Below, piece after piece: positions 43,221-53,435 of a stretch of 64,000 bases of DNA. Within the stretch, counting starts at the first letter, position 1, and each line of letters starts with the position of its first letter. The stretch lies in the NCBI RefSeq assembly GCF_902686445.1, contig NC_062232.1, positions 89,142,932 to 89,206,931 of the forward strand. The letters are read 5' to 3'. The stretch is from Sciurus carolinensis. Its lineage: Eukaryota; Chordata; Mammalia; Rodentia; Sciuridae. The notes beneath the pieces are model-generated. The model ran no database searches. It saw only the letters and a list, made by a program, of their open reading frames with translations, and was not told the DNA's origin. Made by a program: the position numbers and the translations under genes.

Positions 43221-43241
43221 GCCCACACTTGTTATATATTG

Positions 43242-46200
43242 TCATGCACTTATCAGAGAAAACATTTGGCCTTTGGTTTTTGGGGCTTGGCCTATTTCAC
43301 TTAGCATGATATTTTCCAACTTCATCCATTTACCAGCAAATGCCATAATTTTATTCTTCTTTACTGAGTAATATTCCATTGTGTGTGTGTGTATATATAT
43401 ATATATCACAGTTTCTTTTTCCATTCATCAATTGAAGGGCATATTGAGCTGCTATGAACATTAATGTGGCTGCATCACTGTAGTGTGCTGATTTTAAGTT
43501 CTTTGGGTATAAACCAAGGAGTGGGATAGCTGGGTCAAATGGTGGGTCCATTCCAAGTTTTCTGAGGAATCTCCATACTGCTTTCCAGAGTGGCTATACC
43601 AGTTTGCACCTCCACCAGCAATGTAAAAGTGTGCCTTTTTCCCCACATCCAAGCCAACACTTATTATTGCTTGCGTTCTTGATAATAGTCATTCTAACTG
43701 GAGTTAGATGAAATCTTAGGGTGGTTTCAATTTGCAGTTCTCTAATTACTAGGGATGATGAGCACTTTTTCATATATTTGTTGATCACCTGTATATCTTC
43801 TTCTGTGAAGTGTCTGTCCATTTCCTTAGCCCATTTATTGATTGGGTTCTTTGTATTTTGGGTGTAAAGTTTTTTAAGTTCTTTATAAACTTTGGAGATG
43901 AGTGCTCTGTGTGAAGTGTGTGTGGAAAAGATTTTCTCCCAGTCTGTAGGCTCTCTTTTCACATTAGTGATTGTTTCCTCTGCTGAGAAAAACTTTTTAG
44001 TTTGAATATATGCCATTTATTGATTCTTGCTTTTATTTCTTGCACTATGGGGGTCTTGTTAAGGAAGTCTGGTCCTAAGCCAACGTGATGGAGATTTGGG
44101 CCTAATTTTTCTTCTGTTTGGTGAAGGGTCTCAGGTTTAATTCCTAGATCCTTGATCCATTTTCAGTTGAGTTTTGTACAGGGTGAGAGATAGGGGTTTA
44201 GTTTCATTTTACTGCATATGGATTTCCAGTTTTCCCAGCACCATTTGTTGAAGAGGCTATCTTTTCTCCATTGTAAGTTTTTGGCATCTTCGTCTAGTAT
44301 GAGATAACTGTAATTATGTGGGTATGTCTCCGTGTCTTCTATCCTGTACCTGTAGTCTACCTGTCTATTTTGGTGCCAATACCATGCCATTTTTGTTACT
44401 ATTGCTGTATAGTAGAGTTTAAGGTCTGGTATAGTGATACCTCCTGCATCACTCTTCCTGCCCAGGATTGCTTTGGCTATTCTGGGTCTTTTGTTCTTCC
44501 AGATGAGTTTCAAGATTGCTTTCTCTGTTTCTATGAGAAAAGTCATAGGGATTTTAATTGGAATTTCATTAAATCTGTATAGCGCCTTTGGAAGTATGGC
44601 CATTTTGATAATATTAATTCTGCCTATCCAAGAACATGGGAGATCTTTCCATCTTCTAAGGTCTTCCTCAATTTCTTTCTTCAATGTTTTGTAGTTTTCA
44701 TTGTAGAGATCTTTCACCTTTGGTTAGATTGAGTCTCAAGTATTTTATTTTTTTTTAGGCTATTGCAAATGGAGTTGTTTTCCTCGTTTCCCTTTCAGAT
44801 GTTTCATCGCTTATGTATAAAAGTGCTTTAGATTTATGTGTGTTGATTTTATAACCTGCTATTTTGCTGAATTTATTGATGAGATCTAGAAGTTTTCTGG
44901 AGGAGTTTTTTGGATCCTCTAAATAGAGAATCATGTCATCAGCAAATAGTGACTGCTTGAGTTCCTCTTTTCCTATGTGTATCCCTTTAATTTCTTTAGT
45001 CTGTCTAATTGCTCTTGCTAGTATTTCCAGGACGAGGTTGAATAGAAATGGTGAAAGAGGGCATTCCTGTCTTGTGCCACTTTTTAAAGGGAGTGCTTTC
45101 AGTTTTTCTCCATTAAGAATGATGTTGGCCATGGGCTTAGCATAAATAGCCTTTACAATGTTCAGGTATGTTCCTACTAACCCTATTTTTTCTAGTGTTT
45201 TGAGCATGAAGAGGTGTTGTATTTTGTCAAACGCTTTTTCTGCGTCAGTTGAAATAACCATCTGATTCTTATCCTTAAGTCTATTGACATGATGGATTAT
45301 GTTTATTGATTTACGGATTTTAAACCATTCTTGCATTCCCAGGATGAACCCCACTTGATCGTGGTGCATTATCTTCATACTATGTTTTTGGATATGGTTT
45401 GCCAGTATTTTGTTAAGGATTTTTGCGTCTATATTCATCAAGGATATTGGTCTAAAATTTTCTTTCCTTGATGTGTCTTTGTCTGGTTTTGGTATGAGGG
45501 TGATATTAGCTTCATAGAATGAGTTTGGTAGGGTACCGTCCTTTTCTATTTCCTGGAATACTTTGAGCAGTATTGGAATGAGTTCTTCTTTGAAGGTCTT
45601 GTAGAACTCGGCTGAGAATCCGTCTGGTCCTGGGCTTTTCTTGGTTGGTAGGCTTTTGATGGCTTCTTCTATTTTATTGCTTGATATTGATCTGTTTATA
45701 TTGTGTATGTCCTCCTGGTTCAGTTTGGAAGAAGCATATGTCTCTAGAAATTTGTCAATGTCTTCAGTATTTTCTATTTTGTTGGAATACAGATTTTCAA
45801 AGTAGCTTCTCATTATGTTATGTATTTTAGTGGTGTCTGTCATGATATTTCCTTTTTCATCATGAATTTTAGTAATTTGAGTTTTCTCTCTCCTCTTTGT
45901 TAGTGTGGATAAGGGTTTGTCTATTTTGTTTACTTTTTCAAAGAACCAACTTTTGTTTTGTCAATTTTTTGAATTGTTTCTTTTGTTTCAATTTCATTGA
46001 TTTCAGTTCTGATTTTAATTATTTCCTGTCTTCTACTACTTTGGTGTTGTTCTGTTCTTCTTTTTCTAGGGCTTTGAGCTGTAATGTTAGGTCATTTAGT
46101 TGTTGACTTTTTATTCTTTTCTTGAATGTGCTCCATGCAATGAATTTTCCTCTTGGTTCTGCTTTCACAGTGTCCCAGAGATTTTGATATGTTGTATCGT

Positions 46201-47037
46201 CGTTCTCATTGACCTCTAAGAATTTTTTTATCTCCTTCCTGATGTTTTCTGTTATCCATGCTTCATTCAATAGCATATTGTTTTGTCTCCAGGTGTTGGA
46301 GTAATTTCTGTTTTTTATTTTGTCATTGATTTCTAATTTCATTCCATTATGATCTGATAGAACACAAGGCAGTATCTCTATTTTTTTGCATTTACTGAGG
46401 GCTGCTTTGTGGTATAGCATATGGTCTATTTTCAAGAAGGTTCCATGTGCTGCTGAGAAGAAAGTGAATTTGCTTGTTGATGGATGGAATATTCTATATA
46501 TGTCTGTTAAGTCTAAGTTATTGATTGTGTTATTGAGTTCTATGGTTTCTTTGTTTAGTTTTTGTTTGGAAGATCTATCCAGTGGTGACAGCGGTGTGTT
46601 AAAGTCACCCAGAATTATTGTGTTGTGGTCTATTTGATTCCTGGAATTGAGAAGGATTTGTTTCATGTACATGTATGCACCATGGTTTGGGGCATAAATA
46701 TTTATGATCATTATGTCTTCCTGATTTATGGTTCCCTTAAGCAGTATGAAATGTCCTTCTTTATCCCTTCTGACTAACTTTGACTTGAAGTCCAATTTAT
46801 CTGAAATAAGGATGGAAACCCTCGCTTTTTTACTGAGTCCATGTGTGTGGTAGGTTTTTTTCCCATCCTTTCACCTTTAGTCTGTGGGTATCTTTTTCTA
46901 TGAGATGAGTCTCTTGCAGGCAGCATATTGTTGGGTCTTTCTTTTTAATCCATTCTGCCAGTCTGTCTTTTGATTGATGAGTTTAGGCCATTAACGTTCA
47001 GGGTTATTATTGAGACATGATTTATATTCCCAGTCAT
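43242..47037 (-). pseudogene. L1 ORF2 (endonuclease and reverse transcriptase), broken
   Basis: Start is the ATG at 47037 (MTGN), usual for L1 ORF2; span equals about 1,265 codons, close to the normal ~1,275. An N-terminal frameshift lies near 46,950. Endonuclease part 46019-46795 keeps GDFNTPL and the SDH catalytic motif. Reverse transcriptase part 44755-45843 keeps SPGPDGF and FADD at 44935-44946. C-terminal part 43594-44717 ends in a Cys-rich motif C-x3-C-x7-H-x4-C near 43,610-43,660. At least five frame changes or stops separate these pieces. The protein normally nicks target DNA and copies L1 RNA in place; this copy cannot make it. Confidence 0.92.
43380..43407 (+). repeat. (TG)n(TA)n microsatellite in L1 ORF2
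   Basis: tgtgtgtgtg then tatatatata near the ORF2 C-terminus; in the minus frame it yields an IYIYIHTHT-like insert not expected in ORF2. Confidence 0.9.
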
Positions 47038-47094
47038 TTGGATTTATTTTTGGTTCTTAACTTAACTTGGTTTCTCCTTTGAATGGTTTTTCCT

Positions 47095-48144
47095 TTAAGG
47101 TAGTTCCTCCCTTTGCTGACCTACATTGTTGTTTTTCATTTCCTCCTCATGGAATATTTTGTTGAGAATATTCTGTAGTGCAGGTTTTCTATTTGTAAAT
47201 TCTTTTAACTTTTGCTTATCATGGAAGGATTTTATTTCATTTTCAGATCTGAAGGTTAGTTTTGCTGGGTATAGGATTCTTGGTTGGCAACCATGTTCTT
47301 TCAGAGTTTGAAATATGTTGTTCCAGGATCTTAAAGCTTTTAGAGTCTGGGCTGAGAAATCTGCTGATATCTGTGTTGGTTTCCCCCTATACATAATCTG
47401 ATGCTTTTCTCTTACAGCCTCGAAAATCCTATCTTTATTTTGAATGTTAGGCATTTTCATTATAATGTGCCTTGGTGTGGATCTGTTGTGACTTTGTGCA
47501 TTTGCTGTTCTGTAAGCTTCTTATATTTGATTTTCCATTTCATTCTTCAGGCTTGGGAAATTTTCTGATATTATTTCATTGAATAGATTGTTCATTCCTT
47601 TGGTTTGTGTCTCTGTGCCTTCCTCAATCCTGATAATTCTTAAATTTGGTCTTTTCATGATGTCCCATAGTTCTTGGAGATTATGTTCATGATTTCTTAC
47701 CATCTTCTCTGTTTGGGCAACTTTATTTTCAAGATTAATATTTTGTCTTCATTGTCTGAGGTTCTGTCTTCCAAGTGGTCTAGTCTGTTATTGATGCTTT
47801 CCATTGAGCTTTTTATTTGGTTTATTATTGTTTCCTTCATTTCAAGGATTTCCATTTGTTTTTGTTTTGTTTTGTTTTGTTTTGTTTTGTTTTTGAGAAT
47901 CTCTATCTCTTTGTTGAAATGATCTTTTGCTTCCTCCAGTTGCTCTTTCAACTGCTTATTGGTATGGTCATTCATTGCCTGCATTTGCTCTCTTATCTCA
48001 TCCTTTGCTTCACGAATCATTTTAATTATGTGTAATCTGAAGTCCTTTTCTGACATTTCTTCTACCATACTGTCTGGATTCTATTAATATAGAATCTAGG
48101 TTTGTTTGGATCATTTTCTTTCCTTGTTTTTTCATGTTGTTCAT
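47095..48144 (-). pseudogene. L1 ORF1 (RNA-binding chaperone), broken
   Basis: Start taken as ATG at 48144 (MNNMKK); about 350 codons, near the usual ~340-370. In order: Lys-rich N-terminus, coiled-coil stretch (47697-48068, heptad-like E/K/L pattern), RRM-type piece beginning RPNLRIIRI (47521-47703), and C-terminal domain with YPAKLTF (47095-47460). Frame changes near 48,080 and 47,700 and a stop near 47,521 break it. A (TTTTG)n run at 47857-47893 expands the coiled coil with Asn-Lys-Thr-Lys-Gln repeats. The intact protein forms trimers on L1 RNA. Confidence 0.9.
47857..47893 (+). repeat. (TTTTG)n microsatellite in L1 ORF1
   Basis: About seven pentanucleotide units inside the coiled-coil coding region. 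Confidence 0.95.
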
Positions 48145-49480
48145 GTATCTTCCCCTCTAGCAGTGCAGATCTTGGGTATTGCAGTTTCCCCCCTATAGGC
48201 TTATAGTGACCCTATAGGTTTCCAAAACCTTTTCTTTAAGGGGGAGATCAATATTAGCAGTGCCCAGTTCAGACAGTATGCATCCCAAAACCAAATAGCC
48301 CCTATGAGGAAGTTAACAATATTGTCATAATAAAAAGAATGAGTTCAATTATTATCTTCAGTATAACAAATAGATTTGCAATGAGGTCTGCATTTTCTAA
48401 TGGAGGACAAAGAGGACGCAGAGGGGTGTAGGATGTAGGTGTTAATGGGATAAGAAAAGAATATATAGAAGTTCTAGATCATAGAAAGAATGAGAGTGTA
48501 ATCAGAAGAAGTTGGTTGTTAGCATTGGAAAAGGGAGAAAGAGATTCTGAGGAACAGGTAAACAAAAGGAAAAGAGAGCGAGAAAAGTAAAGAAATAAAA
48601 ACTTAAAATTTTTCAATAAGGAGAAAAAAGAAAATCTACACCATAACAGTCATATAGTATTCAAACCTCCCTGTGTTCAGTAGCCTGATGCATGAGAGGT
48701 ACCTGACAATGAACTTCAAGTCTGCAGCAGTCATCTCAGGATGGGATTTGCTCCACCTGAAGATCGGAGCTTCAGCTTCCAGGATTATCCAAGATGGCCG
48801 CTCTGGCTTCCAAATGTGTTGGCGAATGGGGAGCTGCAGCTCGGGGTGTGGGCCTGGTCAGCTGGAGGTCCTGGAGGCGGGGTGCAGTTGGTCAGGCAGG
48901 GGTCCTCGATGCAGGGTGCAGTCAGTCTGGGGGTCCTGGCGGCAGGGAGCAGTCAGTCGATGTGAGGGCCCCAGAGGCAGGGAGTGGTCAGTTGGGCTGA
49001 GGGATCCTGGAGACGGGACTCAGTCAGTCCAGCCAGGGGTCCTACGGGGCCTGGCTGTTGTCTCAAAATGGCGGCAGCCACGTGTAACCAAACCTGCAGG
49101 TACTGTGACAGTGAACTTCCAGGCAACAGCAGGCAGCGGATGCTCCACTGGTGGTCTGTGGTCAGTCTGCTGACTGCTCTCGGACTATCGGGAGGTGAAC
49201 CTTGGGCGGTGGGTGATGGGTAGGTGAAAAGCAGGCAATGGACAGGCAAAAGGCAGGCAAATGGCAGATGGTAGGTGCCAGACAGTGAGCAATCTGCACT
49301 CAAAAATAGTTGATATGCTGGCAGACTGCAGGTGATCGCAGTAGACAAATGGGGTAAACAGCAGGGCATTGATAAGCTGCAAAAACTGCCTCACTAAGAA
49401 ACAGATATCCTCTGCTTGAAACCTGAGTTACAGAGCGACAAGGAATGCAGCCTCCATCTAGTCTGCCATTTTCCAGATTC
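48145..49480 (-). promoter_or_regulatory. L1 5'-UTR and internal promoter
   Basis: About 1.34 kb upstream of ORF1, GC-rich in its middle. A YY1-type aaaatggc lies on the L1 sense strand at 49465-49472, 9-16 bases inside the 5' end, like the YY1 site that sets the start of human L1 transcription. A degenerate ~35-bp tandem array lies at 48857-49055. Two YY1-type sites face the other way (48790-48800 and 49065-49075). Confidence 0.75.
48857..49055 (+). repeat. Degenerate ~35-bp tandem array in L1 5'-UTR
   Basis: Nearly six units built on ggtcctgg, ggcaggg and gcagtca: unit starts fall near 48857, 48891, 48929, 48957, 48989 and 49025. Unit lengths range from about 30 to 37 bases. Confidence 0.75.
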
Positions 49481-49821
49481 TGTAATTCTTATTTGTTATA
49501 AGTAAAGTATTTTTTCCTCCCACTTCATTAAGATTTTTTCCTTTATCTTTGATTTTTCTGAAGTTTGAATATGATATTTCCAGGTATACATTTCTGGGAG
49601 GTATTTATTCTGCTTGGTGTTTTCTGAGATTCCTGGATCTGTGATTTGGTGTCTGGCATTAGTTTAGGGAAATTCTCAGTCATTATTGCTTCATATTTCT
49701 TTGACTCCTTTCTTTCTTCCTTCTTCTAGTAATCCCATTGTATATATTTATACCTTTGTATTTTTGTATTTTTTTCACAGTTTTTTTTGTGTGTTTCTGG
49801 TTTTTTGTTTTTGTTTTCATT

Positions 49822-50112
49822 TTTTGGTACTGGGAATTGAACCCAGTTGTTCAGTCACTGAACCCTTTTTTATTTTTTTATTTATTTTTATTTTTTAAAT
49901 TTATTTATTTTTTTTGCGGTGCTGGGGATTGAACCCAGGGCCTTGTGCTTGTGAGGTAAGCACTCTACCAACTGAGCTATCTCCCCAGCTGATTTTTTTA
50001 TTTTGAGACAGGGTCTCACTAAATTGCCTAGGCTAGCCTCAAATGTAGGATCCTTCTCCCTCAACCTCTCAAGTAGCTGGGATTACAGGTATGTACCACT
50101 GTGCCTGTGTTT
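49822..50112 (-). mobile_element. B1-dID SINE split by an ID element
   Basis: Outer ID half at 49822-49868 (ggtactgggaattgaaccc), outer linker and B1 half at 49990-50112 (gagacagggtctcactaaattgc, gtagctgggattacagg). The inner ID sits in the AT-rich linker. Confidence 0.88.
49906..49989 (-). mobile_element. Young ID SINE nested in a SINE linker
   Basis: gcggtgctggggattgaaccc, gggccttgtgcttgtgagg, actctaccaactgagctatc: near-canonical, so recent. Confidence 0.93.
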
Positions 50113-50493
50113 TTGCAAAAACACTGTGCAAGTTTTTTTTTTAATCTCTAGCATTCATGTTTTATTCTTTCTTAGAATTCTCATTTCTTTGCTTACATTA
50201 TCTATCAATTCTTGCATGTTATCTTCTTTGTCCATTAAATATTTGTCCATTAAAGCATATTCATCATAGCTTTAAAAAAATCTGGTCTGATTATCCTATA
50301 CGCTGCCACATCTGATTCTGGTTCTGATGCTTCTTCCGGCTCTTCAAACTGTACTTTTGCCTTTAAATGGGCCTTGTAAGTTTTAGTGGAAAGGTTTATG
50401 TGATATACTGAATAAAAGAAATTGATGTAAATAGGCCTTTAATGATGTGGTGGTAAGGTGTGGGGGAAGGGGAAACATTGTGTTCTTTGTTTT

Positions 50494-50697
50494 TGTTTTG
50501 GCAGTACTGGGGATTGAACCCAAGGTGGGGGGCTCCACCACTGAGATACACCCTAGTCTCCTACTCCACCCCCTGCTTTTTTTTTTTTTTCAGACACGAT
50601 CTTATTAGCTTGCTGAGCCTGACCTTGAATTTGTGATTCTTCTGCCTCAGCCACCGGAGTTGCTGAGATTGCAGGCATGTGCCACCATACCCAGATT
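50494..50697 (-). mobile_element. B1-dID SINE
   Basis: gcagtactggggattgaaccc, ctccaccactgagatacacc, linker, gttgctgagattgcaggcatg. Confidence 0.88.
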
Positions 50698-51078
50698 CCG
50701 TGGTCTTATGCTTACATCTCTCTCTTGGTGACCTTGTGCCCCCACACTTTGATTTTCACCAGCAGTTTTCAGTCCCTATCCCCTCTAGGTGGGACAGAAG
50801 ACTGGAGTTGGGTATTTTCTTTCCTCCTGTGTGGAAGGCTAGAGGGAACTGGAGTTGAATATGTCTTTGTCCCAGGATCATGAGGCTATGGTATAACCTC
50901 AGCAGGTTTAATCTCTAGTAAAATTGTTTTTCCTGAGTCCTTTTTAAGAACAGAATGCTCTGGTATATTTCAAAATGTTTTCCTCCTCCTCCTGCTAGAA
51001 GCAGGAGCAGGTTTTTCTGATATTAGCAGTGAGGACTTGGTTGAGCTCCTGGAGATAAAACTCACAAAAGTGGTTCCT

Positions 51079-51110
51079 CCACCCCCACCCTCACCCTCAC
51101 CCTCACCCTC
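51079..51110 (+). repeat. (CCCTCA)n, telomere-variant-like run
   Basis: Four to five units after a C-run; the complementary strand is (TGAGGG)n with four or more GGG runs. Seeded in the 5' region of the ancient L1. Confidence 0.9.
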
Positions 51111-51431
51111 GGCTGGGTTGCTCCTGGAGTTTTTAACTCGCCAGCTTGTTTATACTGAGCCTCCGGCAATTTGTCAATTACAGTTCAGGTTTTTCTACTC
51201 TGGCCCTGCAGCAGGTTTTGCTCTGCAAAGTTGTGAATCTCTGCATCAACGTTTCTCTCCAATTTTGAGGGTAGCAGTTTGCCCTGTGACCTAATTTCTC
51301 TGACAGAGCTAAGAAGTGTTGATTTTTCAATTCTTTCAGCTTTTTACTTGTTGTTAGGACAGTGTAGAGATTTGTAACCTCCCTTACATGCTGGACCACA
51401 AATCACAAGTCTCGATGTTTGTGTGTGTTTT

Positions 51432-51572
51432 TTCAGTCTGTCTCCTGAACTGTATTATAAGTTCTGCAAGAACACAAACCTTGTCTGTCTTATTTATTGT
51501 ATATTTTCAGTGCCTAGAGTTGTTCCTGGCACATGGTAGGGGCATTGGATATATTCAATGAGAAAAGGAGAC
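51432..51572 (+). mobile_element. L2 3'-end relic
   Basis: tattataagttctgcaagaac, ttgtctgtcttatttattgta, cagtgcctagagttgttcctggcacatgg. Confidence 0.8.
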
Positions 51573-51579
51573 ACCGTGA

Positions 51580-51895
51580 ATCAGAAGAGCTTGGACGTGT
51601 GACCTTGGGCAATTCTGGTTTTTTTTTTTTTTTTTTTTTTTTTGGTACCAGGGATTGAACTCAGGGACACCTGACCACTGAGCTACATTCCCCAGCTCTA
51701 TTTTGTATTTTATTTAGAGAGAGGATCTCACTGAGTTGCTTCGCACCTCGCTTTTGCTGAGGCTGGCTTTGAACTCACTATCCCCCTGCCTCATCATCCT
51801 GAGTCGCTGGGATTACCACCGTGCCCTGCTGACCTTGGGCATTTCCTCTCTCCTAGCCTCAGTTTCCTCTCTATTGGATGTTATTCTTATTTGTT
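51580..51895 (+). mobile_element. MIR SINE split by a younger SINE
   Basis: cttggacgtgtgaccttgggca before and tgaccttgggcatttcctct, agcctcagtttcctctct after the insert; reads continuously once the insert and one duplicate are removed. Confidence 0.85.
51612..51829 (-). mobile_element. B1-dID SINE with exact target-site duplication
   Basis: Complete minus-strand dimer with a 23-base T-run. tgaccttgggca at 51600-51611 and 51830-51841. Confidence 0.95.
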
Positions 51896-52012
51896 TCTCT
51901 GTTGTCTATCTGTCTCCCTCCACTAGAAGGTAAGCTCCATGAGATTAGGAACTTCATCTTTCAGCTTGGTACCAAAGAGGTTCTCCATAAATATTTGTTG
52001 CCTGAACAAATG
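51896..52012 (+). mobile_element. L2 3'-end relic
   Basis: gtctccctccactagaaggtaagctccatgag, ctccataaatatttgttgcctgaac. Confidence 0.8.
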
Positions 52013-52197
52013 AATAACTGAGTGGTTGCATCTACAGGAGGAGGGGATTGACACCATTTGGTGGCAGAAATTTCTGGTAACTTTCCCCTGCCCATACCAC
52101 AATGGAGTGCCTGCCTGTCTGGGCTAGTTTTAGGCATTCCTGCTCCTTTCTTTCTTCCTTCTTTCCTTCCTTTCCTCTCCTCTCCTTCCCTTTCCTT

Positions 52198-52272
52198 TGT
52201 TTCTGCTGGGGATGGAACCCAGGGCCTCAGTCATGGTAGGCAAGCCCTCCACCACTGAGCTACAGCCCTCGC
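52198..52272 (-). mobile_element. ID SINE
   Basis: ctgctggggatggaaccc, gggcctcagtcatggtaggc, ctccaccactgagctacagc. Confidence 0.9.
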
Positions 52273-52313
52273 TCTTAAGTACTTCTTTTTTTTCTTTTAA
52301 AAATATAATTGTG

Positions 52314-52392
52314 GGCTGGGATGTAGCTCAGTTGGTAGAGTGCTTGCCTTGCAAGCACAAGGCCCTGGGTTCAATCCCCAGTACCACAAAAA
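52314..52392 (+). mobile_element. Young ID SINE
   Basis: ctgggatgtagctcagttgg, agtgcttgccttgcaagc, gggttcaatccccagtacc: near-canonical pol III boxes. The A-tail passes into a (TA)n run. It is inverted to the ID at 52198. Confidence 0.95.
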
Positions 52393-52393
52393 A

Positions 52394-52394
<1 letters not shown>

Positions 52395-52436
<42 letters not shown>
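52395..52436 (+). repeat. (TA)n microsatellite
   Basis: About twenty uninterrupted TA units grown from the ID tail. Confidence 0.97.
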
Positions 52437-52437
<1 letters not shown>

Positions 52438-52986
52438 CTGTGATTATATATTATTTAATATCATTTTATAATTACTTGACTTCTAATGCCCTTCCAGGAG
52501 AGGAACCCAAATAAGACACATGGGTTAAAATGATGTAAGACACATGGGTTAAAATGATGAGAAGTGTATGGAAAAAGAACGTACCAAAACTTACCAAACT
52601 TTGGAAGTCAGCAGCTGTCCTTGTGTTACCCAGGAGAAAAGGGGTTGTGCTCCAATGTGTGTGGGACAACAATTTGAAGTTTGATGTTCAGCCCTTCAAA
52701 ACCACATAGACTTATGTAATGTGACCCAATTCTTTGGTTTTGCAAAAAAGGGGGTGTGCAACTGGGAGAAGAGAATGTAGTTATTTACCAGTTTCTTCCT
52801 AAGGGCAAAAAACAGAATGTTCAGCATTCATGGGAGGGGCAGGAGTTGTGTTCTGCCTGAGTAATTCTTGCTCACTGGATGGGCAGGGTCAGGTGACAAA
52901 CTTCCATAACTGTGCTTGGCACCAGAATGGACCCTGCCCAGAGGCAGGAAAAGTGTTTTCTTTAAGTCCTAGCTTCCCTAGCACTT
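52437..52986. other. Single-copy; exact 24-bp tandem duplication
   Basis: 52512-52535 and 52536-52559 are identical (unit begins taagacacatggg and ends aaaatgatg). Nothing else recognised. Confidence 0.6.
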
Positions 52987-52987
52987 T

Positions 52988-53073
52988 TTTTTTGGGGGGG
53001 TGCTGGGGATCAAACCCAGGACCTTGAGCTTACAAGGCAAACACTCTACTGACTGAGCTATCTCCCCAGCCCC
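52988..53073 (-). mobile_element. Young ID SINE with 13-bp duplication
   Basis: gtgctggggatcaaacccagg, aacactctactgactgagct. Flanked by tccctagcacttt at 52975-52987 and 53074-53086. Confidence 0.95.
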
Positions 53074-53086
53074 TCCCTAGCACTTT

Positions 53087-53236
53087 GTAACAATGCCCTG
53101 GTGTCCCCTTTCCCAGACTCCACTAGGAAGATTGAAGATCATCAAGCGGTTGGGCCTGGAAGTACGAATTGTATTGGGAGCACCCAAGAACCAAGTTCTA
53201 AAGAGCCCCTTGCCTCCCACCCTGCCTCATTTGCAG
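53087..53236. other. Single-copy sequence
   Basis: No repeat or exon identified. Confidence 0.3.
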
Positions 53237-53430
53237 TACTGGAGATTGAACCCATGGGTGCTCCACTGTTCTACCACTGAGTTACATCCCCAGCTAGTTC
53301 TTTTTATTTTTTTTTTTTTTGAGACAGGTTCTCACCAAATTTCTGAGGCCAGCTTTGAATTTATGATCCCCTTGCCTCAGCCTCCTGATTTACTGGGTTT
53401 ACAGACCTGTGCCATTGTGCCTACTGCTGT
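53237..53430 (-). mobile_element. B1-dID SINE
   Basis: gcagtactggagattgaaccc, ctaccactgagttacatcc, linker, ctgatttactgggtttacagac. Confidence 0.88.
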
Positions 53431-53435
53431 TTTTT

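Larger units (their letters stand above)
42984..49480 (-). mobile_element. Full-length younger L1, both ORFs decayed
   Basis: A 6.5-kb LINE-1 reading right to left: 5'-UTR 48145-49480, ORF1 47095-48144, 57-base spacer, ORF2 43242-47037, 3'-UTR 42984-43241. It is flanked by tgtaattcatttttct (42968-42983) and tgtaattcttatttgt (49481-49496), 13 of 16 bases alike. The ancient L1 text continues across the gap, so this is a target-site duplication in ORF1-region text of that element. Both ORFs carry frame breaks, so autonomous activity is not expected. The family matches the L1 ends at 31112 and 40132. Confidence 0.95.
37685..51415 (-). mobile_element. Ancient near end-to-end L1 (L1M-type), heavily nested
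   Basis: The plus strand carries reversed L1M text in order. 3'-UTR: ttagagcaatattaggttcacagca at 37702. ORF2 C-terminal region: 38100-39480. ORF2 endonuclease and neighbouring region: 39530-40740. Inter-ORF and ORF1 region: 41400-42980, then 49481-50490. 5' region: 50700-51415. About 2 kb of ORF2, including the reverse transcriptase core, is missing at about 39,480-39,520, where text for the C-terminal end runs straight into text for the upstream part. Inserts: at least ten SINE copies, a MaLR-like LTR, a 59-bp L1 stub and a 6.5-kb L1. All frames are lost. The subfamily call (L1MB/MC-like) is from remembered consensus text. Confidence 0.85.
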
